The position numbers and the translations under genes are program-made. A stretch of DNA of 64,000 nt from Chelonoidis abingdonii (taxonomy: Eukaryota > Chordata > Testudines > Testudinidae), in the NCBI RefSeq assembly GCF_003597395.2, contig NC_133773.1, positions 76,866,286 to 76,930,285 on the forward strand, read 5' to 3'. Each line of letters starts with the position of its first letter. Position 1 is the first letter of the stretch. The notes beneath the pieces are model-generated. The model did no database searches and was not told the origin of the DNA. It saw only the letters and a program-made list of their open reading frames with translations. Of the stretch, positions 36,242-47,282 are shown in pieces.

Positions 36242-37321
36242 TATTCCTAGTACTCTTACTAGGAATAGTTTTGCTGGCTTCACACCAGAGGTTTACCAAA
36301 AGCTGTGCTGTGCTCCTGTGACCATGAAGTAGCATGCTTGTTCTGTTCAGTCTCTGTTGCAAACACAGAAGGCTCTCTAATGGCATGTTAGGAGTTCACT
36401 GTCTTCTGATCACTGGAAGGATTAACACACTGACTCACTGAGCTGCTGCAGTACATCAAGGCTAATTGCTTCTGTTTTCAATAGAGTAGACCCAAGACTC
36501 TTGAGAAAGAGGAAAAAGGAAGTTCATCCATGGGATTGTGGGATACTTTTGAGAGGACTCCCAGGACCTGAGTCAAATGGGGCTGCATCTACAGTGCAAA
36601 GCAATACAGCTCAAATCTTGGGTTAAGACTTGACCTGGGCTCAGACCCTATAACCCTACAGGCTCCCAAGACCCTGGGTTAATTTGATTTGTGTGTGGAC
36701 AGAAGGAGGGGGAAGGGGGTTAGGCTTGAGCCAGAGTCTGAGCCTAAGCTTACATTGCAGTCTAGACATACACATTGTCTTCTATGTTTTAAACTATCAG
36801 AGCAGGAATGCATGTATGTGGCTAGGACTTGCATGTTGTATATAGTTAGTAAACATGATTATTTGGATCCCACTGTACAGATGTGGGTTCCTTCATAGTA
36901 TGAATGTTATAAAGAGCAAAAGCTACAGCCTTTGGCAATGGAGATGGGATACTGATCCAAGAATACAGTGAAATACAGAATGACTGCTTAGTCCTCCTTA
37001 AGCTGAAAAGGAAACTGCTCCCACTGGGAATGAACTGCTTTTTTAGAGGAAAAAAACAAAACCATTTTTAAAGGTTAAAAATGGCTGGATTTGGGATAAT
37101 AGACTTACAGCTCAGAGAGCTGTCTGAATTATGTCAAGAAACTGGAATATATACTCATAATTGATGAAAAAGGGTGGTGGCTTTACTTATTGAAATGGGG
37201 GCTAAGACTTATATCCTGCTGCTTAGCTAACAGCTGACAATTAAACCCACAAAATATTTGCTGAGATTATGGACATTCTGTCAAATCACCTATCCTGGAA
37301 GTCACTGGTGATTGCAGAGCA

Positions 37322-38110
37322 GTTCTGCTTTTTATAAATGAAATGAAAATGAACCAATTCCTGAATATATGACTGGATTAAATAAATTAACAGAACCTTG
37401 CCAGTTTGGAGAAAGTTTAAATGATGTATTTAAGGGCCATTGTGTCCCCCACCCCCCCACGGTAAGGAGTACGCAAAATGAAGCAATCCAGAAACAGTTA
37501 TTAACTGAGGCTGATTTGACTCTAAACCATGGACTATAAGTTGTTGTATCAATAGAGTCAAACAACAAGGAAAAGCAACAGCATCATGTACTCCATGGAA
37601 CAAATAAAGCGAAGCTCAAGCAAGAAGCACAGCACCGACAACACTCAAAGACTGTTTGCCCGATGAAAGCACAGTCTCACAATGAAAATTAGTGTTGTTT
37701 CAAAGCCAAACCCTGTAGAAATTGCAAGAAATTAGGGCGCACCTAGAAACCGTACAGGGCAAAAAGCATAACAGCCATCTCGTAATGACAATGCCAGAGG
37801 ATTCTAGATTTGTCAGCCTGACAACATGGAGTCCACTAAGTATGTTCCAATATCTCCACAACTGTTTAATTCAGAAGACAATAAATAAGTGAATTTCTTT
37901 ACAAGTGGAAGGAGAAACAGCTTTAAATATAACTTGATACAGGGTCTGCTTCTGTAATTTCACAACAGGATTTATGAGAAACTTCTTAAAGAGCTGCAGG
38001 AAACCTCAGTGCTACTGAAAACACATAGGGGATACAAGCGTAAGGCCATAGATTATATAGCCCCATTGGCTGAAATTTGGAGACACAAACATGATTAATG
38101 TCTTTTGTGA
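37322..38110 (+). pseudogene. Ty3/Gypsy-like gag-protease relic
   Basis: Conceptual translation in shifting frames gives MTGLNKLTEPCQFGESLNDV (37370-37430, end of the capsid-like domain) and STQNEAIQKQLLTEADLTLN (37467-37526). Next is a zinc-knuckle remnant CCFKAKPCRNCKKLGR (37693-37740), then KPYRAK. Further on, DTGSASVISQQDL at 37936-37974 carries the aspartic-protease D-T/S-G signature. This is the gag, knuckle, protease order of Metaviridae-type LTR retrotransposons. Several stops interrupt it, and one knuckle residue (Cys in the usual VCRxK) is Tyr. No reverse transcriptase block or LTR is recognised nearby. The call depends on short motifs in the right order and spacing. Confidence 0.6.
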
Positions 38111-41100
38111 GCCTGCTCTATCTTAGCACAATAAGAGAGCCTAGTGTCTCTAATCATGTTGCCCCCGAGTGGCTGGCCCCACCAAGGATAAAAACTAATG
38201 GAATTATTAGTTGTGCTTTTGATGCTGGAGATCCCAGGTTAGATTCCAATTGATAGATTCTCATCATACCTCTTTGTATGCAGTCATAGGTGTGATTTTA
38301 ATGTCCCACATAGCCCCTTCTTTTTAAGACATTTGTCTTCCATGTCTCTGTCCCTACCTCAAAAATTAGGACCAAATGCTATGTTGATGGGAAATGAGAC
38401 AAGAACACCTGAAACAAAATATGTATTAACTGATCATCTTTTAAATCTTACACTTAGAAAAAGGAACAGAGTGATACCTCTCACGATCAGAGTTCCAACA
38501 TCAGCATACCATTAGTATGCTAACAAGTTGCCCAGAGGAAGTGAGCAGCATTTGGTGATCTCATTGCAAGTCAGTGCATCCAGCACAGCAGTAAACTGCA
38601 ATGCAGTACTGAGCCAAGTTTGAAATACTGCAATGGAATGAAAAATCTGGATCTTTCAATTCCTGGCATCTCTCTGTTGGCTGCAATAGCTATACCAGGC
38701 ATAAACTTGGCTCAAACTACTTAATTTAAACACTCCAGCTGACGACTAGGGAAGTATGGCATAAACTAGAATGTAAAAGATTTGATTAATTTTCATGTAT
38801 ATGACTAAGTCATTGTGAAAGATCTCGTATACTGCTGCTATTACACAGGTAAGGAAACAAAAGTCAGAGCAGGAGGGGAAACAATTACATTACTAGCATG
38901 TTAATCATTTAAAGAATAACTTATGATGGATAAAAAAAATGAATTCTAGGTATTGTTTTTTACAAAGACATTCATAGATCAGCTACTTAACTGACTAAAA
39001 CTGTGAGTAGCACAGGTTCTTATTTTGTCACAACACCAGGATACAAAAAACAAAAAGGCCAAGAAGCACAGCAGTGTGGTGCCTCCCCTCAATGAAGCTG
39101 GCACCCAGGGTGACCGTCTTGAGGGAGATCAGAAACATTCTGTTCCAGAAAGGCCCCAGAAAGGCTGAATGGCTCCTGAACCTCTCTAGCATGTTGGGAA
39201 GAGTCCAACACCTCTAAGAGGTGCAGCATATTCCACTGGCTAATGGGGAGACTCACGCCTCTCCCTACCTCTTTACTCCCTCACTGCATAGCTACATGCA
39301 AGGACTGGATACCGCCATACTCTAATTATTTAAAATAAATCTGTTTGTCAAGAACATTTCATGCTAACAGCATGACTGATCTTTGTCATGTCAGAACACA
39401 GAAAGGACCACCTGTGTCCCTGCAATGCTGCCAGAATTCATATTTCCTCAGCTAACTAATTAAGCACTAGAGCTAGTTAGAAAATTTACAAACAAACATA
39501 TTTCAAAATGCTGTTTGTTTCACTTAAAATTTTCTGACCCGCCCTACTACGCACGTACCTCTAAAGGGGCATAATGTTCTTTCACAATATCAAGAAGGTG
39601 ATCTAGCAGGTGTACAATTAAGATTGGAATGTTTTTGCCCATAAAGCAGAGACTAAATCCCTGAAATCACTATTGAATTTAGTACATTCTGCACAAACTT
39701 TTACATTTTAATCAGCAGCAGAAATTTTAATTTTCCATATACTTTTCAGAACAAATGCTACTTTGATTCCTAGATTTAAAAAAAAACCAAAAAAACCCAA
39801 CCCACACGCCAATTTTGAAATTTATTTTGTCATTCTAATGTTTTGCTGAGGCTCCTGTAATTTATGCTGCATATATACACACACTAGAAAATTTGCACTT
39901 AACTGAGTCCTACATAGAACACAGACATAGGTGAACAAAAAAAAACCCACCGAAGTTGCTGTACATCACTCTAATTTCATCTCTGTAATGGAATTAATGA
40001 AACCCTGAGTGTGTATTTGCCACTTCTATTACATAATGCCATCACACTTAGGGTAAAGTCCCCAGCTCCCTCCTCCAGACAACCCATGTTGCACAATTCA
40101 GATCCCCAGTCCTGTTTCCCAACCTACCTTCCTGGCTACAACCCCTCAGTCAGCCCCTCACTACCAGTGCTGTTCTGTTCTATATAGGTTCCTATACTGT
40201 GCTTATCAAGGTAGTATTTAAATGCTTTCCAGAAGTGCATGAATTTAACTGTCAGTCATGTTTTGTTCTCTCATCCTCTCCTCAGAGGGAGAAGTGTAGA
40301 TAGTAGTGTGTTTTATTTTGGATTTATATATAGATTATATAAACATGCTGCTAAATATTGTTGGAGAAGGCAAGGCTGAAGAAGTGCAATGTGCACTTGA
40401 AGTGGAAGATAGTGGGGTTTCTGATGGTCCTTAGTTCCTGGGCAAGTCAATTCCACAGTCTTGGGCTGCCCCCTGACAAAGCTGTCTCTTGCATGCTGCT
40501 CATATGCGCACATATGGCCTAGTCCATTCTCTCCACCCCAGCCTCCTGTGTTTCTGTTAAGATTTGCTGCAGGAGTCTGGTATATCAGACAGAGGCTCCT
40601 CGCTGGCAAAATGTGGGAGATCTGCCAGTCTGAGAAGGAGCCTATGTAAGAGCTACAAGCTCTGCTTCTCAGGCAGCTATGGCCGCAAGTCTTGCTCTAT
40701 GTCCTTTGCATTCCCCTGGTGCTGTTAAATAATTTATTTGTGCATGGGGTAAAGGGCCTACAATAGTAGGAGACATCAAAGAAAGTTGTCTCAGAAACCG
40801 AGCTAATGGCTCCACTGAGGAAGCAGTTTTTTCAGCAAGCTGTGCTTCCTCATGGTTTTCCAGAGAATCCCTGGTCTGCTGCTGAAACTTATGTTTGAGG
40901 AATGCTGGGGGAAGCAGGGAGATTAGGGGCATGGAGAGAGGTAGGTATGGGAAAGGGTAAGGGCACTACCTGACTATGAAACAATCTAAGGGGGCAGAGC
41001 TGGGGAGGCAGCCAGGGAGGTTCCTTCCCAGGAATTAACAATCCCTGGTTTTCACCAGCCATGAGGGGTCCATCCTGCAGATTAGACCTTCCAGCTTCTC

Positions 41101-41753
41101 TAGCTTTTCCAGAACCTCTGTGCATGAAACTCTACTACTCAAGACAGTGCAGGACATCTGGACTGAATGGAATTTTCTGACATTATCCAATCTGGTTTCA
41201 GGTTTCAACTTGGCACCATGACAAATGCCCATCATACAAACCAATGCTGTGTCATTTTACTTCCAGAAATGAGCTCAAAGCAGCTTTCAAAACTATCAGC
41301 TGCATTCAATATGTGGAAGTAAAGCCTCTAGTGAATGTAACTCATTACTGACTCCCACCAGAGGTCAGTCAAACCATGGGAATGTAATGCAACCCTCTAG
41401 TACAAAGGGTTGATTGATTCTATTGCTGATCATAACCTGGAACTCTGCATTTTTTTACTTCAGTTTTGACCCTGACTAGGCTAGAGGTGCATTTCAAAAT
41501 CATTTCTTAATTGTGCCAGAGTCATTGTCCATAGTGTGGATAGATATATATGCCCATACTTTATACCACAATCTCGGTGTAAAAAAAAAAAAAAAGCTGT
41601 GGGAGAAAAAGAATTAGCTAGTAGCATAAGTCTTGTTTTAATATTTAGTGATTTAAAAAAATAAGACAATTTTCTCAGGAAACAGCAAGCACCAATTCTG
41701 TAAATATTTCGCAGTCATTGTCAGGACTCCAGAACTGAAGTTGCAACTAGGTA
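38111..41753. other. AT-rich unannotated sequence
   Basis: No genes or clear repeats recognised. Short A-runs occur near 39780 and 39930, and an A-run lies at 41581-41595. The 366-base and shorter frames here have no domain. Confidence 0.4.
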
Positions 41754-41787
41754 GGGTGACCAGAGAGCAAATGTGAAAAATCGGGAA

Positions 41788-41821
<34 letters not shown>

Positions 41822-41902
41822 TGTGTAAAATAGGAGCCTATATAAGAAAAAGGCTCAAAGAATCAGGACTGTACCTATACAAATCTGGTCATCTGGTCAC
41901 CC
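41754..41902 (-). mobile_element. TA-target MITE, copy 3, with (GA)n expansion
   Basis: The ends are GGGTGACCAGAGAG and CTGGTCACCC, flanked by TA at 41752-41753 and 41903-41904. Relative to copies 1 and 2 the element is inverted (its left end carries GTGAAAAATCGGG). A (GA)n tract of about 28 bp at 41791-41819 expands the interior to 149 bp. The microsatellite probably grew inside the MITE. Confidence 0.8.
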
Positions 41903-42199
41903 TACAAACAGGTATCTCTGGAATATACAGCATGACACTGTATAAACTATGGAGCTATCTGAATATTAAATCTCCCTCAAAATTGTTAATTTACATAGTT
42001 TGTAAATGCCTCTGTTCTTTCTAATGGTAATGTTCTGTTAGATAAACAAGTTTCATATAAGTCTAAAGTACCTCTAAGTTAAAGTTCTAAATAAAATTAG
42101 TTAATGAAGCTATTTGTTCATATTCTTATTAGTATTGGTGGGGCAGTGGGCAATTTAAGTATGGATAACTATCTAAAAGCTTAGATGTTTACTTGAAGT

Positions 42200-42380
42200 A
42201 TACATATTGGTCTGGTTCACAAAAGGACTTAGGTGCCTAACTGCCACTTTAGGTACTTAAGTCATAGAATCAGGCCCTACTGTGATTCACAAATTCCCTG
42301 CTCAGCTGCTTTCAAACCCTGTAGGTGCCTACATTCATTCAGTGCCTAAATTTTTGCAGTAAAAATTCTCTACACATCTA
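42200..42380. repeat. Dispersed repeat rich in TAGGTGCCTA motifs
   Basis: Motifs such as CTTAGGTGCCTAACTGCC and GTAGGTGCCTACATTCA recur and also appear at 46375-46680. I recognise the style from turtle dispersed repeats but cannot name the family. Confidence 0.4.
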
Positions 42381-42440
42381 TGTTTCTGCCTTTAAGCATG
42401 TACATTGCAGACCCACACCAGGAATCTGGATGCCTTAGAC

Positions 42441-42640
42441 CAGTGGTTCTCAAAACTAGGGCCGCCTCTTGTTCCAGAAAAGCCCCAGATGGGTCGGGCT
42501 GGTTTGTTTACCTGCCACATCCACATGTTCAGCTGATTGTGGCTCCCATTGGCCGCGGTTCGCTGCTCCAGGCCAATGGGGGGTGCAGGAAGGGCGGCCA
42601 GCACGTCCCTTGGCCCGCACCACTTCTTGCAGCCCCCATC
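42441..42640 (+). mobile_element. Half of a palindromic hAT-type MITE
   Basis: It starts CAGTGGTTCTCAAAACTAGG, a hAT-like terminus, then runs into GC-rich sequence with ATTGGCCGCGGTTCGCTGCT. Full copies that I remember are long palindromes whose second half mirrors the first. Here the second half is missing and a tRNA-SINE-like sequence follows directly at 42643. Confidence 0.5.
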
Positions 42641-42642
42641 GG

Positions 42643-42790
42643 CCAGTGGTTAGGGTACTCCACTGGGATGTGGGAGGGCCCCAGTTCAAGTCCTTCCTCC
42701 ATCTGATGGAGAGAAGGGCCCTGCAGAGGGATCCACCACCTCTCAGGAAGCTTCCCCTCCCCCATCCACTAGGCTCTGGAATATTCCCAG
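42643..42790 (+). mobile_element. tRNA-derived SINE-like fragment
   Basis: AGTGGTTAGGGTACTCCACTGGGATGTGGGAG followed by CCAGTTCAAGTCC resembles a tRNA A box and B box. A partly inverted segment (CCACCTCTCAGGAAGC) follows. It looks like a retroposed tRNA-like element, not a tRNA gene. Confidence 0.45.
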
Positions 42791-42804
42791 ATGAAGTTTG
42801 CTCA

Positions 42805-43268
42805 GGGCTTATCTACACTGGAAAATTAGATTGACCCAGCTACATCACTCATGGGTGTGAAAAGTCCACCCCCCTGAGCAATGTAGTTATGTGGTGACTT
42901 AGGTCATCTTAGACAGTGCTAGGTCAATGGAAGAAATATCGTGTCACCCTAGCTAGAGGGATAACTCAGTGGTTTGAGCATTGACCTGCTAAACCCAGGG
43001 TTGTGAGTTCAATCCTGGAGAGGGCCACTTAGGGAGCTGGGGCAAAAATTGGTCCTGCTAGTGAAGGCAGGGGGCTGGACTTGATGACCTTTCAAGGTCC
43101 CTTCCAGTTCTAGGAGATTGGTATGTCTCTTATTATTATTATCTCTTGGTGAGGTGGATTTACTACAGTGATGGGAGAATCCCTCTTATTGCTGTACTAA
43201 GTGTCTACACCGAAGTGCTACAGCATTGCAGCTGTGACACTGTAGTGTTTTAAGTGTACATATAGCCT
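42805..43268. mobile_element. Harbinger-type MITE carrying a nested SINE
   Basis: The left end is GGGCTTATCTACACTGG and the right end, read on minus, is GGCTATATGTACACTT. These termini resemble those of the Harbinger element at 26840 (CTACACTT core). Removing the SINE at about 42951-43142 leaves a roughly 270-bp nonautonomous element. Such MITEs could be mobilised by a Harbinger nuclease, which is inference from the shared terminal core. Confidence 0.6.
42951..43142 (+). mobile_element. tRNA-derived SINE with CR1-like tail
   Basis: The head contains a polymerase III A box (TAACTCAGTGG at 42962-42972) and B box (GAGTTCAATCC at 43005-43015) with tRNA-like spacing. The 3' part, GGACTTGATGACCTTTCAAG then GTCCCTTCCAGTTCTAGG, copies a CR1 LINE terminus. 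The element ends in (TTA)n near 43130-43142. A tRNA head with a LINE tail is the usual way such SINEs borrow LINE machinery, and this architecture is known in turtles. It is inserted in the surrounding MITE. Confidence 0.85.
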
Positions 43269-43339
43269 CAGTTTCTCCTGTTGAAGCTGTTCCACTGTGT
43301 CTAAATAAAGAAATGAGAGCAATAGAGCACATAAGACTG

Positions 43340-43660
43340 ACACTGTAGCCTGGTGGTTACAACACTCATCCAGGGGTTCCATGATCCAGTCCCCCTTCTC
43401 TAATGACTTATTTTAATTATTTATCTATAGTGAAACAGCTTCAACAAAAGACACTGAAGCAGTCCTGTATCAGGATATAACATTGCCCAGTGATTAGAGC
43501 ACTGAGCTGAGAGGTGGCAGACCTCTGGTCAAATACTTTTTGCCTCATCAGATAGTAGTAGGGATTTAAACTGGAATTTCCCACATCTCAGCAGAGCATC
43601 CTAACCAATGAAGTAAGAGTTATGAGGGAACTTCCCCTCCCCCCTGCCACTTCTTGCTAG
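43340..43660. mobile_element. Degenerate tRNA-SINE-like fragments
   Basis: GCCTGGTGGTTACAACACTC with GATCCAGTCCCC (43350-43400), and CCCAGTGATTAGAGCACTGA with CTGGTCAAATAC (43491-43545), each resemble decayed A and B boxes. The end at 43600-43620 (CATCCTAACCAATGAAG) looks inverted relative to the start. Old retroposed copies are the likeliest reading. Confidence 0.35.
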
Positions 43661-44540
43661 AATGGCATGGGTATCTAAGTACAAGAGAAGGTTTGCGGTG
43701 GAGAATCCCAAGCAGAAGGACTGGGAGGTATCTCCCTGCAGCCCTTACTTAGGCACTGAACTCAGAGAGGTGTGGGTTTAGTCTCTCTCTCCCCATTCAC
43801 TGTATAGGGAGCCTATGTGCTGAACTCAGGCTTTGTGAATCCAGCGATTTTCTAAGCAACTAGAAGTTAGGTGGGGAAATGCTCAACATCACCATGCCTA
43901 AGTTTCTTTGTGAATGTAACCCTCTGTTTGATAACTCCCTCACCAGTCCTTGCATAACATACCTTTCTCAATACAGGCTCCAGTTCTTAGCTACATGACG
44001 ATAGATGGAGTAGATAATGGAGAGTGCAGTCTGCTACTCTCTCCAACTCTGGTCTTCTCATCTAGGAGACATGGCAGTGACCACATGGTCACTTATTTCA
44101 GCTAGGGGGTTGGGTTGCTGACCAGTAGACCCTGGATTAGATCCTCAAAGTATTTAAGCTTTGAAGTCAATGGGAGCTAGGTGCTGAACTGTCTTTTAGG
44201 ATTGGGACCTCAGTCCCTCTTTTGGGGATTGTTGACTGGATTGCTTCCCTATTGAGGCTTCTGCAGACTGGCCAGTAGGCATGATCCCTTCAATTTATTT
44301 GTCAGGAGACATCCAGGTTTGACAAGTCCTCCAGCTTGCTGACTGATAGATCCTCTGCCACCCCCTAATGGGACTCACAGGTGTCTTCCCCCCCACATAC
44401 CCAATTTCAGGAAAGAAAAACAATGTCCTTGGCTAGACTCCCTGTTTTCATTAACTTTTAAATATCAAAACACACTCTGGGACTTTACATAATATAGTGG
44501 ACTTAAAAGCTCCTAGCGCACTCTGGGGTGTAATCTGGCA
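43661..44540. other. Unannotated sequence
   Basis: Contains scattered repeat-like phrases (GAAGTCAATGGGAGCTAGGT near 44162) but no gene or boundary that I can support. Confidence 0.4.
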
Positions 44541-44548
44541 GGCTCTAG

Positions 44549-44775
44549 CAGGGCTGGTTCCAGACACCAGCTCAGCAAGCAGGTGCTTGGAGCGGCCAAG
44601 GGGAAGGGGCAGCAGTTCGGGCTCTTCTGGGGCAATCTGGCAGGTGGGTCCTTCGGTCCCTCTCAGAGGGAAGTACCTGCCGCCAAAGAAGAAAGCAGTG
44701 AATTGCCACCGATCGCAGCTCCCCCTCTCACCCCCACCGCTGCTTGGGGCGGCAAAAAACCTGGAGCCGGCCCTG
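44549..44775. mobile_element. hAT-type MITE with exact 8-bp target duplication
   Basis: The termini CAGGGCTGGTTCCAG and CTGGAGCCGGCCCTG are inverted copies, and the element is 227 bp long. GGCTCTAG flanks it at 44541-44548 and 44776-44783. Both the 8-bp duplication and the CAGGG start are hAT hallmarks. It carries no coding sequence. Confidence 0.9.
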
Positions 44776-44785
44776 GGCTCTAGGA

Positions 44786-45091
44786 CAGGGGTAGGCAACC
44801 TATGGCAACCAAAGGTGGCACATGAGCTGATTTTCAGTGGCACTCACACTGCCTGGGTCCTGGCCACCGGTCCAGGGGCTCTGCATTTTAATTTAATTTT
44901 AAATAAGCTTCTTAAACATTTTAAATACCTTATTTACTTTATATACAACAATAGTTGAGTTATATATTAAATAGACTTATAGAAAGAGACCTTTTAACAA
45001 CATTAAAATGTATTACTGGAACGCAAAACCTTAAATTAGAGTGAATAAATGAAGACTCGGCACACCACTTCTGAAAAGTTGCTGACTCCTG
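44786..45091. mobile_element. Second hAT-type nonautonomous element, adjacent
   Basis: It starts CAGGGGTAGGCAACC and ends GTTGCTGACTCCTG, an inverted pair, only 2 bp beyond the first element's target duplication. The interior is AT-rich (GATTTTCAGTGGCACTCACA and beyond). The flanking 8-mers CTCTAGGA and CTTTAATC match only partly, so the duplication has decayed. Confidence 0.75.
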
Positions 45092-46374
45092 CTTTAATCT
45101 GGAGAGCTGGAGTGCCCTAATCAATGCTTTAGCAGAGAATGTGCATAACCAAGTGAAAGGTGGATAGCACTGAGGCACCTGGTCTCATCACTGTGATTAC
45201 ATGTCAGATGAATTATTAAGGGCCCCACTGAAGACAGTAGAAGCAGGATTAGGCCTTAATGGCCTGATGGGAGTAGCTAGATTAGACTAGATAAAGAGAG
45301 AGGTCACTGGCTAATCCTAGTCTGGTAAACTAGTATAGTTGCCAAAAGTTGCATTGCTGTTCTAAATAACTAGAACAGGACACATGATTAGGGACAGAAC
45401 TGCAGCACTCATTGTCTCTACAAACATACTCTAGACTAGGAAAATATGGTATAGATTACTGAATGCCTTAAAAAGTAGTCTGTAAAATAGAGCACTTGGA
45501 AATTAACACTGTACACATTCAAATGAGAGTAATTCTAATAAAAGAAACATTCTCCACATTTTCCAATACCCTGAGCACATGAAAGAGATTTAAAGGTTTC
45601 TTTATATATGAGAAGATTTTAATTATTTTTATCCTAAACAAGTAGTGTTTATCTTGGTCTATGACATTTCACACAATTATGCAGAGCTGTTGGATAGAAG
45701 CTGAGGGATTTGGAAGGACAGAGGACAGAGGATGAGTAGAATGTAATGCTCTTGTAAAAACCTTGGCAGTTACTAAATCGTTCTAATCTACAATATGTGC
45801 CAAAGAGCTATTTTAAGCTAAACTTCAAATGCTAATTCACCTCCGGTTCCTTAAAATTGCCTCTTATCCAATCAATATTTCTGCAAGGTTATTTCACCTT
45901 TCAGTATGAATTAATTAGATTTAAAATATACACCTCTTTTACCACATCATGTATGCTTTTTGCAACAGTTGTGTAATTGCTTTATAGTCACTTGTATCTA
46001 TCTTATTTGTAAAGAAAAGCTGGCTGAGAAATAGAGGAAAGAAATTATGTGAATCAATGTGAGACGGATTAGCAAGACACTGTATTTATCAGATGCTGAA
46101 CTGAGGTTTCTTGGTAAACACCAGCTATTACAGCAATAACCATTACTGCTGTAGTCAGTGTTCTAGTGGAATGTGCAATGCTGGAAAAGTTCCCATGGCT
46201 AACAAAAATAAATCTACATCTCTCACTGTCTTTAACAACTCTTTTCCCTCTCTTGCATGCACATATATGCCTTGCAAAAATGAATAAATATAATTTTTGC
46301 ATTTGACCAGAAAAGTATTTTGGTCCTTACGACCTTATGATTGAATTGTACTAACAATAGCCATGTTTAAGAAC
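45092..46374. other. AT-rich unannotated sequence
   Basis: No gene, RNA or named repeat seen. Confidence 0.4.
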
Positions 46375-46680
46375 ACTAGGCCAGATCCAAAAGACTTAGA
46401 TGCCCAAGTCTAATATTTAGATGTCACTGAGATTCTCAAAACCCCCACCCAGCTGATGCCTAAATGTCCACATAAATTAAAGTACCTCTAGGCACCTAGG
46501 TTTCTGTTAGTGATCCTCAAGGTAGGTGTTCCCCTGTCCATCTTGCCAGCAGGTCCCAATCCAATAGGCACCTAACTCTTCCCATGGTTTGTATTAGAAG
46601 CCTAGGTGCCTAACTCACAATGGTGGATTCCATTGGGTGGCAAAACACCTAAAAATTAGGTGTTGCAATACCTAAATAGA
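46375..46680. repeat. Dispersed repeat rich in TAGGTGCCTA motifs, second copy
   Basis: Repeated phrases such as CTAGGCACCTAGG, CAATAGGCACCTAACTC and GCCTAGGTGCCTAACTC link this stretch to 42200-42380. Family not identified. Confidence 0.4.
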
Positions 46681-46815
46681 GGAGTCCTACTGTTGCTATC
46701 AGTGTTTCCCCTGACAACTGTGGCCAAGGAGTTTTCACTGAAACACTATAAGGTATACACAAATACTTTATGCAATGTAGTGTCCAGTTATGGAATCTTT
46801 ACTCATGTTGGTGAA

Positions 46816-47280
46816 TGTGACAGTTCTTGGGGCACCTGTCTCCAGCATAAGGGAGTCTTTCCTACACTTGGCTGGGTGTCATCTCCCTAACACCACCAGC
46901 CATTCAGATTAACAGGTGCACCCCAGTCCCTGAGTCTGTTTGAAGCATTTCCTGTAATATCCAGCCACTGACACCGTCTACTCACAGAAATTCCAAGGGT
47001 CCAGTGTGCCCCAGTTTACTTGTTTTACCTTAAATCACCACTCCTGTGAGCCACACTGCACTTCTGAGCACTTACAATAAAACAAAAGTAGGTTTATTGA
47101 AGAAAGGATAAAGATTTAATTAGAAATAAGATAAAGTGATGGAAATGATTGGTTACAATGCAAAAAGGCATAAAATATGAATCTAGGTCATACTTATTAA
47201 TAAGTAGCTTTCCTGTCTAATACAGTAATTTTCCCCCTCAGTTCAGTCTGTTGCAGAGCTGGCCAGTTTCACAAAAACCA
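46816..47280 (-). mobile_element. ERV-type LTR fragment, minus orientation
   Basis: It begins TGTGACAGTTCTTGGGGCAC, like a reversed LTR end, and on minus has CTTCAATAAACCTAC near 47090, a poly(A) signal about 270 bp before the terminus. The opposite edge runs into a CR1 copy at 47283, so the U3 part seems truncated. No retroviral genes adjoin it. Confidence 0.5.
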
Positions 47281-47282
47281 GG

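Larger units (their letters stand above)
33163..36773. mobile_element. Second, older PIF/Harbinger-type transposon
   Basis: The left edge is GTGTGTACACAACAATGTAA and the right edge, read on minus, is GTGTATGTCTAGACTGCAAT. These are imperfect inverted termini, each continuing into AATGTAA and then similar sequence (GGGACTCAAG against CTGGCTCAAG), with ATT outside both ends. The interior of about 3.6 kb carries a nuclease relic on plus (33640-34340) and a Myb/SANT-like relic on minus (36125-35628). That is the same two-gene set as the element at 26840 but decayed further. A TA MITE has inserted at 36137-36241. Boundaries are good to a few bases only. Confidence 0.7.

Noticed and set aside
42961..43016. 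tRNA gene
   Set aside because: A and B boxes are present, but the rest does not form a cloverleaf and the unit ends in a CR1-like tail, so it is a SINE.
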